A stretch of DNA of 64,000 bases from Pelagibius litoralis (GTDB lineage Bacteria > Pseudomonadota > Alphaproteobacteria > Kiloniellales > Kiloniellaceae): the NCBI RefSeq assembly GCF_011683915.1, contig NZ_JAAQPH010000001.1, forward strand, positions 186,001 through 250,000. Reading direction: 5' to 3'. Both the position numbers and the translations under genes were made by a program. Below, piece after piece: positions 1 to 9,150 of the stretch; the first letter of the stretch is position 1; every line of letters begins with the position of its first letter. The notes below the pieces were generated by a model. The model was given only the letters and a program-made list of their open reading frames with translations. It made no database searches and had not been told where the DNA came from.

Positions 1-344
1 TGACCTTCATGGCCCATGGCACGCAAAAGCTGCTGAACTTTCCGATGCGCAGCAGCGAGGGGCCTGGGCCGGAACTGCTCTCCATGCTGGGAATCGCCGG
101 CGCTATCGAGTTGGTAGGTGGCGCGCTGCTGGCGCTCGGCCTCTTCACTCGTCCGGTCGCCTTTCTCTGCTCAGGCCTGATGGCCGCGGCCTACTTCATC
201 GCCCACGCGCCGCGTGATTTCTTCCCGACGCTGAACGGCGGCGACGCGGCCATCCTGTTCTGCTTTCTCTTCCTCTACCTGGTCTTCGCCGGCGGCGGTG
301 CCTGGTCGGTGGATGCCTTGTTGAAGAAAAATAGGTCGGCTTAG
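1..344 (+). CDS. DoxX family membrane protein, C-terminal part
   Basis: The gene begins before the window: the frame is open back to base 3, and the first ATG (base 9) is already inside the conserved region. The visible 113 or so residues show the DoxX pattern: HGTQKL near the start, then ELVGGALLALGLFTRP, then HAP..FFP..NGGD, and three hydrophobic segments. DoxX proteins are small four-helix inner-membrane proteins; some members have been linked to redox or thiol stress, but the role of this one is not known. The first helix is probably missing here. It converges with the GNAT gene on the other strand only 2 bp away. Confidence 0.85.
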   Translation, partial: TFMAHGTQKLLNFPMRSSEGPGPELLSMLGIAGAIELVGGALLALGLFTRPVAFLCSGLMAAAYFIAHAPRDFFPTLNGGDAAILFCFLFLYLVFAGGGAWSVDALLKKNRSA

Positions 345-346
345 CG

Positions 347-1072
347 TTAGACCTGTGCCTTGATTGCCGACAGTGTTTGCCGCTGCCGCCCTTCGGCATC
401 GAAGTTTTCCGGGGCCAGCCAGGCCTGGAAGGCGGCTTTGGCCTGCGGCCATTCCTTGTCGAGCAGGGAGTACCAGGCGGTATCGCGGTTGCGGCCCTTT
501 ATCACCGCGGCCTGGCGGAACACGCCCTCGAAGGTGAAGCCCAGTCGTTCGGCGGCGGCGCGGGAGCCGGCGTTCAGCGCGTTGCATTTCCATTCGTAGC
601 GGCGGTAACCCAGTTCGTCGAAGACACGGGCCATCATCAGGTACATGGCCTCTGTCGCCATTACCGTTTTCTGCAGGGCGGGGCCGTAGTTGATATGGCC
701 GACCTCGATCACGCCGACCGCCGGGGTGATGCGCAGGTAGCTGGCGACGCCGAGCGCCCTGCCATTGGCTTGGTCGACGACGGCGTGGAACAGCGGGTCC
801 CCGCCCAGGCAGGTTTCCTCCATCCAGGCCCGGAAAGCGCCCGGGTCGTCAAAGGGGCCGTAGGGCAGGTAGGTCCAGATACGGTTTTCCCGGTCGGTCG
901 AGTAGGCCGCGAAGAGGTCCTCACAATGCCTGTCCGGATCCAGCGGTTCCACCCGGCAGCTACGGCCTTCCATCGCCCTGCGGGGTGGGGCCGGGCGCGG
1001 TGTCCAGTCGGGCAGGGGCTCGCCCAGAAGTGCATCTGGTGGCTGGTTCAGGGGGGCTGGTGTGTCCGGCAT
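347..1072 (-). CDS. GNAT acetyltransferase, RimJ/RimL type
   Basis: A 241-residue protein of the acetyl-CoA-dependent N-acetyltransferase superfamily. The pattern is that of the RimJ/RimL group (Acetyltransf_3): an N-terminal segment up to about residue 30, a core beginning with GRSCRVEPL, GHINYGP around the acetyl-CoA site, and a late NAGSRAAAERLGF segment, the usual asparagine-containing motif before the last strands. Relatives acetylate the N-terminus of ribosomal proteins or small amines; the substrate here cannot be read from sequence. The ATG at 1072 is used. It stands alone, convergent with the DoxX gene. Confidence 0.85.
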   Translation of the reverse strand: MPDTPAPLNQPPDALLGEPLPDWTPRPAPPRRAMEGRSCRVEPLDPDRHCEDLFAAYSTDRENRIWTYLPYGPFDDPGAFRAWMEETCLGGDPLFHAVVDQANGRALGVASYLRITPAVGVIEVGHINYGPALQKTVMATEAMYLMMARVFDELGYRRYEWKCNALNAGSRAAAERLGFTFEGVFRQAAVIKGRNRDTAWYSLLDKEWPQAKAAFQAWLAPENFDAEGRQRQTLSAIKAQV

Positions 1073-1203
1073 CTCGGTCTCGATAAGGAATGGGCGGCTC
1101 CTTTCTGATGCCGTCAGGCGGCCCGCCGGGCAAGGGCCAGATCGGCAAAAAGCGGAGAACCACTTGATTGCCGGGACCCGCCAGGCGGGCAGCGCGATTG
1201 GTT

Positions 1204-1776
1204 TTACCGATACTGGTCCAGCAGCCGCGCCCAGCTTTCCGTGTCAATCGCAACGCGCGACATCCGCCCTGGCACAGTATCACGCTGGCTGGTGATGCCG
1301 AACATCTCGTCCTGCATCTCGCCGGTGGTCGGGGCGCTGGCGGCATTGTCGTAGGTCTCGATCGTCAGCGCCGAACCATACTTCTTTTTGAGGTTGGCGG
1401 TGATGTGATCGGCGACGAAGTCGTTCAGCGCATCGCCCCGCAGGCCCCGCTCCCAACCGACCGTGGCTGCATCGCCCTGTCCGGGAATGTTCCGGGCGCC
1501 ACCGGCGGCGTTGGTAGAGGTTGTCCCGCCGCCGGTTTGGTGAATGGCGACGATCTCGCCGTTCACCCGGTAAACGCTGTGCACAGGGACAGCCCTTTGT
1601 TTGGCAAGCTGCGCGGCTCTCTCGGCTGCTGAGGGCCCCTCATGGAGCGTCTGCAGGGTGCGTTGCATGGACTCCCAGCGTTCGGGGTCGGTTTCCTTGA
1701 GGTCATGAAGCTGGTGAAGCTGCGGGGTGATCTCGCGCGCGCTGGCGAGTGGGATTCCACCTTGTATCGTCGTCAT
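1204..1776 (-). CDS. hypothetical protein, 190 residues
   Basis: I do not recognise a family. The protein is soluble, with no signal peptide or membrane segment. It has a helical, charged N-terminal third (QLHQLHDLKETDPERWESM), an alanine/lysine-rich stretch around 70, then a segment with glycine/threonine runs (TGGGTTSTNAAGG, about residues 82-94) that looks like a flexible linker. The C-terminal half is mixed alpha/beta. The ATG at 1776 is preceded by a strong GGAGGA ribosome-binding site, which supports a real gene. No operon partner: the left neighbour starts 131 bp away and the right neighbour is divergent. Confidence 0.6.
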   Translation of the reverse strand: MTTIQGGIPLASAREITPQLHQLHDLKETDPERWESMQRTLQTLHEGPSAAERAAQLAKQRAVPVHSVYRVNGEIVAIHQTGGGTTSTNAAGGARNIPGQGDAATVGWERGLRGDALNDFVADHITANLKKKYGSALTIETYDNAASAPTTGEMQDEMFGITSQRDTVPGRMSRVAIDTESWARLLDQYR

Positions 1777-2067
1777 CTGTTCCTCCGTTCATCATGCTCC
1801 CCCGGTGATCCGCGAAGGGTCACCACAACACCTGCAGCAAGAAGAATGCCAAGGACTATCAACTGCATGGTTGTTCTGAGTTCGTTTGGAACCCTGGTCT
1901 GCCAGCTCGGTGGAAAGTCGCTTCAGGGTCGACCTAGTAGAATAGGGTAGGTATAAATTGCCGTTTATGAAAAACCCTGCCTAGGTCTGCAGCCGGCCGA
2001 TGGCCCGCTGGATCACCTGAACCAAGTCCCGCTTGTTTCGATGGAAGGGCCGTGACAGCCTTGGAGA

Positions 2068-2694
2068 ATGATGTCTGACATAAACCTGCCGCTCATCCTT
2101 CTGGCCGCGTTGATCGCCTCGGCGAGCCCCGGACCCGCCACCCTCGCCATTGCCGGCACTTCCATGAATTCGGGCCGCCCCTTCGGCCTGGCGCTGGCCG
2201 CCGGGATCACGACCGGATCTTTGATGTGGTCGGTCACGGCGGCCTTGGGCTTGGGCGTGATCATGCTCGCCAACGCCTGGGCGTTTGAGGTCATCCGGTA
2301 TCTCGGGGCCTGCTACCTGCTGTTTCTGGCGTTCAAGTCGGCACGTTCGGCCCTGACGCCTGGCGCTTTGACGACCCGGCGGGTTTCAACGCCGACGCTG
2401 AAAGCGGCCTATGGCAAAGGGTTGGCGCTCCACCTGACCAATCCGAAAGCCATCCTGTTTTTCGGATCGCTTTTCGGGGTCGGTATTCCACCGGGGTCGT
2501 CTCCGCTGGCGCTGGCGATCGTCATCTCGGCGATTGGCCTGCAGAGCTTCCTGGTATTCCATGGCTACGCCTTTCTCTTCTCAAGCCCGCCGATGATGGC
2601 CGGCTATGCAAAGCTGCGCCGCTGGTTCGAGGCGGTTTTCGCGGTGGCCTTCGGCGCTGCCGGGTTCAAGATCCTCACCGCCCGGCTAGACTGA
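2068..2694 (+). CDS. LysE family amino-acid exporter
   Basis: A 208-residue inner-membrane protein with about six hydrophobic helices and the signature SPGPATLAIAGTSMNSG near residue 20, typical of LysE/RhtB exporters. These remove amino acids or their derivatives using the proton gradient; the exact substrate cannot be told. Two consecutive ATGs (2068, 2071) follow a GGAG at 2063-2066, and the second has the more normal spacing. The 3' end overlaps the convergent NIPSNAP gene by 9 bp. About 290 bp upstream hold no other visible gene. Confidence 0.9.
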   Translation: MMSDINLPLILLAALIASASPGPATLAIAGTSMNSGRPFGLALAAGITTGSLMWSVTAALGLGVIMLANAWAFEVIRYLGACYLLFLAFKSARSALTPGALTTRRVSTPTLKAAYGKGLALHLTNPKAILFFGSLFGVGIPPGSSPLALAIVISAIGLQSFLVFHGYAFLFSSPPMMAGYAKLRRWFEAVFAVAFGAAGFKILTARLD

Positions 2695-3009
2695 ATCGGC
2701 CTGGGGGGCGGAGGCAAGGCGCAGGAAGATCCTGTCCTCGCGGCGGATAAAGCGCTCCTCCCGCGCAAAGCGATAGTTTTCCTGCCCCAGGGGATCGGCG
2801 GCCAGGCGGGCGCGATAGGCTTCGTAATCCGCCAGGCTGGCAATGTTGTAGAGGCCGTAGGCAGTCGTGGCGGAGCCCTCGTGCGGGGCGTAGTAGCCGA
2901 TCAGGTCGGCGCCGCAGCGCGGAATGGCCTGGCCCCAGTTGCGGGCGTAAGTCTCGAAGAGGTCCTTCTTGAAGGGGTCGATTTCGTAGCGGATGAAGCA
3001 GGTAATCAT
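2686..3009 (-). CDS. NIPSNAP family protein
   Basis: A 107-residue protein beginning MITCFIRYEI with the NIPSNAP fold: a first strand ending in YEI, FKKDLFETYARNWG, a central IGYYAPHEGSATTAYGLY, then SLADYEAYRARL. NIPSNAP domains are dimeric ferredoxin-like barrels of uncertain biochemical role, often associated with small-molecule binding. The frame is open further upstream to 3114, but the extra 35 residues are not NIPSNAP-like and the ATG at 3009 matches the family start. The upstream region towards 3145 carries the riboswitch of the divergent thiamine operon. Confidence 0.88.
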   Translation of the reverse strand: MITCFIRYEIDPFKKDLFETYARNWGQAIPRCGADLIGYYAPHEGSATTAYGLYNIASLADYEAYRARLAADPLGQENYRFAREERFIRREDRIFLRLASAPQADSV

Positions 3010-3144
3010 GGGGCATGTCTCCCGGTGGTTGGCTGCCGTCATAAAGCACATCCTCTCTGCCTTATGGTTCGCCTGATATCGAAGTGTGTCGGCATGACGG
3101 AGGCACCTTGCCAAGGCCGGGGGCGAGGCCTAGTCTAAGTGCAG

Positions 3145-3246
3145 TCTCAACGGGGTGCCCAAGACGGGCTGAGAGAAGGGGAAGCGGTCAAGCCGCGGTC
3201 CTGACAACCCGATGAACCTGACCCGGGTAATGCCGGCGGAGGGATT
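3145..3246 (+). promoter_or_regulatory. TPP riboswitch (THI element)
   Basis: The segment contains the conserved THI-element blocks in order: GGGGTGCCC at 3152-3160, GGGCTGAGA around 3166-3174, then ACCCGATGAACCTGA at about 3207-3221, followed by GGGTAATGCCGGCGGAGGGA just after. These form the pyrimidine-sensor and pyrophosphate-sensor arms of a thiamin pyrophosphate riboswitch. It sits 75 bp upstream of thiB on the same strand, so it should repress the thiamine importer when TPP is plentiful. No clear terminator hairpin with a T-run follows, so control at translation initiation is more likely, but that is inference. Confidence 0.95.
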
Positions 3247-3320
3247 TGAGCGGCAGGCCTCTTCTACAAAGACCCACCCACCTCAAAGCCAACCGCCCCA
3301 TAGCCTTATGGAGCGATGCG

Positions 3321-4334
3321 ATGCGTTTTCTTGGTTTTTTCACCGTTTTGATCGTTGGTCTGACGGCGGCCCTGACCCCGGCGCAGGCCGCTGAGGATAA
3401 GAAGCGCCTGACGGTCTACACCTACGATTCCTTCACCTCCGACTGGGGGCCCGGTCCGCAGATCAAGGCGGCTTTCGAGGCTGACTGCGATTGTGTTTTG
3501 GACTATGTGGCGGTGGATTCTTCGGTCGGCGTCTTGAGCCGTTTGCGCCTGGAAGGGCCGCAGGCCAAGGCCGATGTGATCCTGGGCCTCGATCTCAATC
3601 TGATGGCCGAGGCCAAAGAGACCGATCTTTTCGCCCCCCACGGTGTCTCGGCGGAGACTCTGTCCCTGCCCATCGACTGGATCGACGAGATCTTCCTGCC
3701 TTTCGACTACGGCTATTTCTCCTTCGTCTACGATACCGAGGCGCTGAAGGCGCCGCCCGCCAGCCTCAAGGAACTGGTCGAGGCGCCGGACGATCTGAAG
3801 ATCATCGTGCAGGACCCGCGCACTTCGACGCCGGGTCTGGGCCTGATGCTCTGGGTCCGCGCGGTATACGGCGACCGCGCGCCGGAGGCCTGGGCCAAGC
3901 TGGCGCGCAAGACCGTGACGACGACGAAGGGCTGGAGCGAGGCTTATGGCCTGTTCCTGGAAGGCGAAGCCCCCCTGGTGCTGAGCTATACCACCTCACC
4001 GGCCTACCACATGATCGCCGAGGAGACGGCGCGCTATCAGGCTGCCGCCTTCGAGGAAGGCCATTACATGCAGGTCGAGGTCGCGGCGATCCCCAAGGCG
4101 GCGCGGGAGCCGGAGCTGGCCCGTGAATTCCTGGCCTTCATGATCGGGCCGGAATTCCAGGCGGCGATCCCGACGGGACAATGGATGTATCCGGTGATCG
4201 ACCTGGAAGGCGGCCTGCCGCCGGAATACGACAAGCTTGTCGACCCCGCCCGCCCGCTGCTGTTCCGTCCCGAAGAGGTGGCGGATAACCGCAAGGCCTG
4301 GATCGAGGAATGGCTGCAGGCGGTCAGTCAATAG
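3321..4334 (+). CDS. thiB: thiamine ABC transporter, periplasmic binding protein
   Basis: A 337-residue exported protein: signal peptide MRFLGFFTVLIVGL with cleavage after AQA, then LTVYTYDSFTSDWGPG, the classic start of ThiB, and DVILGLDLNL about 85 residues on. It captures thiamine or its phosphates in the periplasm and delivers them to ThiPQ. The start at ATG 3321 gives a normal signal peptide with GGAG just upstream; a TTG at 3246 would add 25 unrelated residues, partly in the riboswitch, and is rejected. First gene of thiBPQ; the permease follows after 24 bp. Confidence 0.95.
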   Translation: MRFLGFFTVLIVGLTAALTPAQAAEDKKRLTVYTYDSFTSDWGPGPQIKAAFEADCDCVLDYVAVDSSVGVLSRLRLEGPQAKADVILGLDLNLMAEAKETDLFAPHGVSAETLSLPIDWIDEIFLPFDYGYFSFVYDTEALKAPPASLKELVEAPDDLKIIVQDPRTSTPGLGLMLWVRAVYGDRAPEAWAKLARKTVTTTKGWSEAYGLFLEGEAPLVLSYTTSPAYHMIAEETARYQAAAFEEGHYMQVEVAAIPKAAREPELAREFLAFMIGPEFQAAIPTGQWMYPVIDLEGGLPPEYDKLVDPARPLLFRPEEVADNRKAWIEEWLQAVSQ

Positions 4335-4358
4335 CCGCCTGAAAGCGCCCGCCGCGCA

Positions 4359-5972
4359 ATGCCCTGGTGGCTGCCCGCCAGCTTCGCCCTCAGCCTAATC
4401 CTGCTGCTGGTCGGCGGGGCTTTGCTGGCCCTTGGGCTGACCGCCGGCGGGCTGGACCTGTTCGACAATCTGGGCCAGCCCTACCTCTGGCGGGTGGTCT
4501 GGTTCACCCTCTGGCAGGCGGCGCTCTCGACCTTCCTCTCGGTGGGCCTGGCGGTCCCGCTGGCGCGCGCCCTGGCGCGGCGGCAGTTCCTCGGACGCGG
4601 CCTGATGCTGCGGCTGTTCAGCCTGTCCCTGGTGATCCCGGTCATCGTTGCTATTTTCGGAATCGTCGCGGTCCATGGCCGCCGCGGCTGGGTGAACGAC
4701 GGACTGGAACTGCTGGGCTTCTCCGGCACCCACTACCTCTACGGCCTGGGCGGGATCCTGATCGGCCATACCTTCTTCAACATGCCTTTCGTTGCCCGGG
4801 TGCTGCTGCAGGCGCTGGAAGGTGTGCCGCCGGAAAGCTGGCGCGTCGCCAGCCAGTACGGCCTGCGCTCCCGCGATGTCTTCCGGCTGATCGAATGGCC
4901 GGCCCTGCGCACGGTATTGCCGGGGGTGGCGGGCCTCGTCTTCATGCTCTGCTTCACGTCCTTCGCGGTGGTCCTGACCCTGGGCGGCGGCCCCAAGGCG
5001 ACCACCCTGGAGGTCGCGGTCTATCAGGCGCTGCGGTTCGATTTCGATCTCGGCCGGGCGGTGACCCTGGCCTTGGTGCAATTGATATTCTGCGGCGGCA
5101 TCGTTCTCGCCCTGCTGCGCCTCTCGCTGCCCGGCAGCCTCAACCTGACCGAGGGGCGGGTCTATGAGCGCCCGGACCGGGCGGGTTGGACCGGCCGCTT
5201 GTGGGACGGCGCCGTCATCGTCTTTGCCATGCTGCTGGTCCTCTTGCCCTTGGCGGCGGTCGCGCTGGCCGGCTTCAATCCCACAGCCGCGTCGGTTCTC
5301 GCCGAGCCGCGGGTCTGGCGTGCCGTTTGGCAATCGCTGGTGATCGCCCTGTCTTCCGCCAGCCTGGCGCTGCTCCTGGGCGGGGCGCTGCTGATCAGCA
5401 GCCGCATCCTGCGCCATCGCCTGTTGCGTTTCAGGGCGGCGGCCCGGCTGGAGCTTTCCGCCTCGCTGATTCTCGTGGTGCCCCCCTTTGTGCTGGCGAC
5501 CGGCCTTTTCGTGCTGCTGCGCCCCTTCGCCGATGTTTTCGCCTTGGGCCTGCCGCTGGTCATCCTGGTGAACGCCTTGATGGCGCTGCCGTTCGTGGTG
5601 CGCTTTCTGGGCGGGCCGATGATGGAGGAGGCCCAGAAACACGACCGGTTGTGCCAGAGCCTTGGGATTGCGGGCTGGACCCGCCTGCGCCTGATCGAGT
5701 GGCCGAACCTGCGCCGCCCGGTCGCCCTGGCCCTGGCGGTGGCCGCGACCCTGTCTCTTGGCGACCTGGGGGTGATCGCGCTCTTCGGCAGCCAGGACTT
5801 CGCCACCCTGCCGCTGCTGCTCTATCGGGCCATGGGCGGTTTCCGCATGGCGGAGGCCGCGGTGATCGCGGCCCTGTTGTCGCTGCTCTGCCTGCTGCTT
5901 TTCCTGGCCATCGAGTTCGGCCTTGGGCGATTGTGCTTCCACGCCAGACAGAGGAGGGTCGGTCATGCTTGA
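4359..5972 (+). CDS. thiP: thiamine ABC transporter permease
   Basis: A 537-residue membrane protein made of two homologous permease halves, as ThiP normally is. Each half has several hydrophobic helices and an EAA-type loop: the first around ESWRVASQYGLRSRDVFRLIEWP, the second around CQSLGIAGWTRLRLIEWPNLRRP. It forms the channel for thiamine with ThiQ on the cytoplasmic face. The length matches the family. It is read from an ATG 24 bp after thiB, and its last 8 bp overlap the start of thiQ, so the three are one operon under the TPP riboswitch. Confidence 0.95.
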   Translation: MPWWLPASFALSLILLLVGGALLALGLTAGGLDLFDNLGQPYLWRVVWFTLWQAALSTFLSVGLAVPLARALARRQFLGRGLMLRLFSLSLVIPVIVAIFGIVAVHGRRGWVNDGLELLGFSGTHYLYGLGGILIGHTFFNMPFVARVLLQALEGVPPESWRVASQYGLRSRDVFRLIEWPALRTVLPGVAGLVFMLCFTSFAVVLTLGGGPKATTLEVAVYQALRFDFDLGRAVTLALVQLIFCGGIVLALLRLSLPGSLNLTEGRVYERPDRAGWTGRLWDGAVIVFAMLLVLLPLAAVALAGFNPTAASVLAEPRVWRAVWQSLVIALSSASLALLLGGALLISSRILRHRLLRFRAAARLELSASLILVVPPFVLATGLFVLLRPFADVFALGLPLVILVNALMALPFVVRFLGGPMMEEAQKHDRLCQSLGIAGWTRLRLIEWPNLRRPVALALAVAATLSLGDLGVIALFGSQDFATLPLLLYRAMGGFRMAEAAVIAALLSLLCLLLFLAIEFGLGRLCFHARQRRVGHA

Positions 5973-6687
5973 GGTTTCGGACCTGACCTTCCGCTATGAA
6001 GATCTGACCATGGTCTTCGATCTCTCCGTGGTGCGGGGGGAATGCCTGGCGCTTTTGGGGCCGAGCGGGGGAGGCAAGTCCACACTGCTCAACCTGATTG
6101 CCGGTTTCGAGAAGCCGCTGTCCGGGCGGATCATGATTGACGGCCGCGACGTCACCGCCCTCAGCCCGGCCGAACGGCCGGTCACCAGCCTGTTTCAGGA
6201 GCACAATCTCTTTGCCCATCTGTCGGTGGCGCAGAATGTGGGGTTGGGCCTGGATCCCGGTCTGCGCCTGGGGCCGGCGGAGCGGGAAACAGTCAGGCAG
6301 GCCTTGGTCCGGGTGGAACTGACCGACCTGGAACACCGCCTGCCGGCGCAACTTTCCGGCGGCCAACGCCAGCGGGTCGCCCTGGCCCGAAGCCTGGTTC
6401 GGCGGCGGCCGCTGCTGTTGCTGGACGAGCCCTTTTCCGCACTCGATCCGGGTTTGCGGTTGGGGATGCTGGATCTGGTGGACCGGCTCCGCCGGGAACA
6501 GGGGCTGACCGTGGTTCTGGTCAGCCACAACCCGCAGGACGCTTTGCGCATCGCGGCAAGGACCGCGTTTCTTTCGGAGGGGCGCATTTTGGCCCAGGGC
6601 CCGACGGAAAACCTGTTGAGCGGCACAGAACCGGCTGCCTTGCGGATGTTCCTCGGTACCTCCCAATCGGGGTCTGGGGACGGCTAA
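5965..6687 (+). CDS. thiQ: thiamine ABC transporter ATP-binding protein
   Basis: A 240-residue ABC ATPase. Visible motifs are Walker A GPSGGGKST at about residues 32-40, the Q-loop SLFQEHNLF around 75-83, signature LSGGQRQ at 130-136, Walker B LLLDEP at 151-156 and the switch histidine in VSHNPQ. The FQEHNLF wording is typical of ThiQ. The ATG at 5965 has a GAGGAGG site upstream and overlaps the end of thiP by 8 bp; a farther TTG at 5923 is less likely. It energises ThiP for thiamine uptake. No convincing terminator is seen after the gene. Confidence 0.95.
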   Translation: MLEVSDLTFRYEDLTMVFDLSVVRGECLALLGPSGGGKSTLLNLIAGFEKPLSGRIMIDGRDVTALSPAERPVTSLFQEHNLFAHLSVAQNVGLGLDPGLRLGPAERETVRQALVRVELTDLEHRLPAQLSGGQRQRVALARSLVRRRPLLLLDEPFSALDPGLRLGMLDLVDRLRREQGLTVVLVSHNPQDALRIAARTAFLSEGRILAQGPTENLLSGTEPAALRMFLGTSQSGSGDG

Positions 6688-6789
6688 TCCTGATTCTCCC
6701 CAGCCTGGCACTACCAGAAGCGGCGGTAATGCTCTATTTTGGCGGCAGATAGGGGTGGCCCCTCCGGCTGAGGTTTCTGGCGCCGGCCG

Positions 6790-9150
6790 GTGCGAGCGCC
6801 TGATGATCAAGAAGAACGCCGTCAAAGGACGGCCGTGCAAGGTGCGATGGGGTCGGCGAAATCAAGCCGCAGTTCGATGAGTTCTAGAGCCGGGTCGGCG
6901 TGGATCTGCCAGGTCTGCCGTCTGCTGGCTTTGTGCTGCCTCATACTTGCCGGCGCGCCGTCCGTAGCGGTCGCACAAACGGTTCAGGACCGGGGTTCCC
7001 AACCAAGCGGCGTCTTGGCCATTGAAGACCTGCGCACGGCGATTTCCGAAGCCGAGAGACTGTCGGCTTTTTACGGCGAGATCGCCGCGCGGGACAGCAA
7101 CACCTTTGCTTCGGCACGCTGGGCGGAGTTACGGAGCAACTATCTGGGGATTGCCCGTCAGCTTTCAGAGCTGCTGGATGACGGGCGCCTTAGCATCGTC
7201 GACCTGCCCGAGGGTGTGCATCGGGTGGCGTCGGATGGAAAAATTGAGATCGACGAACGGCTCGACGGCCAATGGCTGCCGAGCCTGGTGCGGGTTGCAC
7301 GCACCAGCGGACAGAACGAAACAGGGCAGAGCGATCTTTTACTGCCGGTTCTGATTCAGGCTTTATCGCAGGCCAAACAATCCGAAGGCTGGCCCTGGTT
7401 CGACGATCATATCAGGCGCTCCGGCAGTCTTGCCTCCTTGGCCGAGGAGGCGGCCCGCCGGCCGGAGCTGGCGCGTTATTTCTTTTTGAAGGACAGTTAC
7501 CTCAGTCTTTCGATGCGGCGGATCGCCGAAGGCGACCCCGCCCGGCGCCACGACTGGGCACGGCGGCAGATGCGCGCCTTTACTGAAGTGCGCGGCCTCA
7601 GGCAGAGCTTCGCCGCGCGTTATGGTGCCGGTCCGGCCGACGTTCTGCGCAGTGATTGGTCTGCCTATGTAGCCCTGGTGGACGGCTTCGCCGTTACCCG
7701 GGGATGGTTGATGCTCGACCCGGCGCTGCGCATGGCGCAACGGCGCGAACCGGTCGTTCCCGGCACAGTCGACCGCGCCGCCGACGAGATCGTCGCGGGC
7801 CAGGAGACTTCGATCCTGGCCCTGCGGGCGGGGCAGCGGGCGCCGGGACTGACAGGCAGCGCGCCGGCCGTTTCGGACAGCCAGGGGTTGGGGCCGAGCC
7901 TGGCTTCATTGGTGAATCGCGTGAGAACGGTTGAAGCCGAGCAGTCGCTGCAGACCGAGGTCTCTGCTCAGCTGCCGCTTCAAGCCCTGCTGTTGAGACC
8001 TGAGCTGCGGACGGCCCCGTCGGAGACGGCCGAGTTCCGAGCCTTTGCCGCCCGTCTGAAGGAGGCGATCCGGCAGCCGGATCCGACCCTGGAGATTGCC
8101 AAGCGCGACGAAGCGCTCAATGCCGCGGCGTTGGAACTGGCCGCCTTGCAGGAACGCGTGAACGAGCTGGAGCCGGTCGAACAGGAAGTCGCGGCCCTGC
8201 AGGAGCGGGTGCTGGTGCTGAATGAGGCGGAGCAGCAGGTCGAGGCCTTGCAGTCGCAGGTCGGTGAACTGGATGAGGCGCAAGAGCAGGTCGCCGCACT
8301 TCAGGCCCAGGTGGATGCTTTGGGGGCGGCCCTCTCTGCGCGCGAGGGCGAAGCCGACGTTTTGCAGGAACAGCTGGCGGAAGTGCGTGGCAATCCGGCA
8401 TCGTCCATTGCGCCGGCCGTTTCACGCATTGAAGAGCGGCAGCTCTACATGATGGCGGCCATTGCCGTTATGTTCCTTCTGACACTCGTTCTATGGGCGC
8501 GGCGGCGCGATCGTCAGGTTGTCGTCTATGAAGCGCCGGCGGCTCCGGCCCAGGTTGCCGGCCCGCCCTTACTCTTGAATCCACCCATACCGGCACCCGG
8601 CCCGTTACCTGAACAGCAACCCCTGCCGGAGGTGATCGAGGTTGCTCCGGAGGAGGCCCAGGAGGCCGGTCAGGAGGCGGGCGCCCGCAAGGACGTCTTG
8701 AACGGTACTGCCGGTAACGGCTACTCGCAGACGGACCTGCAGAGAGATGCGGCAGCGGTTCAGGCGGCAGCGCTGGGCGATGAGGTCTCGGCGGCCGGTC
8801 ATCCCATCGTCAGGGCCCTGCGCAAAGGCAACCTACCGCTCTTCGAACTGCTGTTCAGCGAGCTCACCGATCTGCGCAGTCCTCAGCTGCAGCGCATCGT
8901 CTATGGCGGCGGGGGCGAGGACCTGGCCATTGCCTGTCGCGCGGTTGAAGTCGACAAGCTGCTGTTCGGATCCATCTTCCTGCTTACCGATCATCTGCGT
9001 GGCGGAGATGCCGACGGCGATCCGGAGCGCATCGCCGCCATTCTCAGCATGTACGACCGTACGGCGCCGGACACGGCCCGCAGGGTGTTGCTGAAGTGGC
9101 AGCGCAACTGGGGTGTCGAACGACCAGTCGGGCCATCCCTTGTCGACTAA
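6790..9150 (+). CDS. large envelope coiled-coil protein of unknown function
   Basis: I do not recognise a family. The 786-residue product has an N-terminal hydrophobic segment (LLALCCLILAGAPSVAVAQ, around 45-63) that reads as a signal peptide or anchor. A helical domain follows, then a strong heptad coiled coil at about 445-525 with repeated ALQ..V.EL units. A transmembrane helix (MMAAIAVMFLLTLVLW, about 554-569) follows, capped by RRRDR. The last 200 residues are probably cytoplasmic, with a proline/glutamate linker and a conserved-looking end domain. The start is uncertain (GTG 6790, ATG 6847 or ATG 6877). The 3' end overlaps mtgA by 38 bp, which hints at a joint role in the cell wall. Confidence 0.7.
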   Translation: MRAPDDQEERRQRTAVQGAMGSAKSSRSSMSSRAGSAWICQVCRLLALCCLILAGAPSVAVAQTVQDRGSQPSGVLAIEDLRTAISEAERLSAFYGEIAARDSNTFASARWAELRSNYLGIARQLSELLDDGRLSIVDLPEGVHRVASDGKIEIDERLDGQWLPSLVRVARTSGQNETGQSDLLLPVLIQALSQAKQSEGWPWFDDHIRRSGSLASLAEEAARRPELARYFFLKDSYLSLSMRRIAEGDPARRHDWARRQMRAFTEVRGLRQSFAARYGAGPADVLRSDWSAYVALVDGFAVTRGWLMLDPALRMAQRREPVVPGTVDRAADEIVAGQETSILALRAGQRAPGLTGSAPAVSDSQGLGPSLASLVNRVRTVEAEQSLQTEVSAQLPLQALLLRPELRTAPSETAEFRAFAARLKEAIRQPDPTLEIAKRDEALNAAALELAALQERVNELEPVEQEVAALQERVLVLNEAEQQVEALQSQVGELDEAQEQVAALQAQVDALGAALSAREGEADVLQEQLAEVRGNPASSIAPAVSRIEERQLYMMAAIAVMFLLTLVLWARRRDRQVVVYEAPAAPAQVAGPPLLLNPPIPAPGPLPEQQPLPEVIEVAPEEAQEAGQEAGARKDVLNGTAGNGYSQTDLQRDAAAVQAAALGDEVSAAGHPIVRALRKGNLPLFELLFSELTDLRSPQLQRIVYGGGGEDLAIACRAVEVDKLLFGSIFLLTDHLRGGDADGDPERIAAILSMYDRTAPDTARRVLLKWQRNWGVERPVGPSLVD

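Noticed and set aside
4395-5966. Long open frame on the minus strand opposite thiP
   Set aside because: Product is almost all Q, R, H and E, as expected from the reverse strand of a GC-rich membrane-protein gene; thiP has full family support on the other strand.
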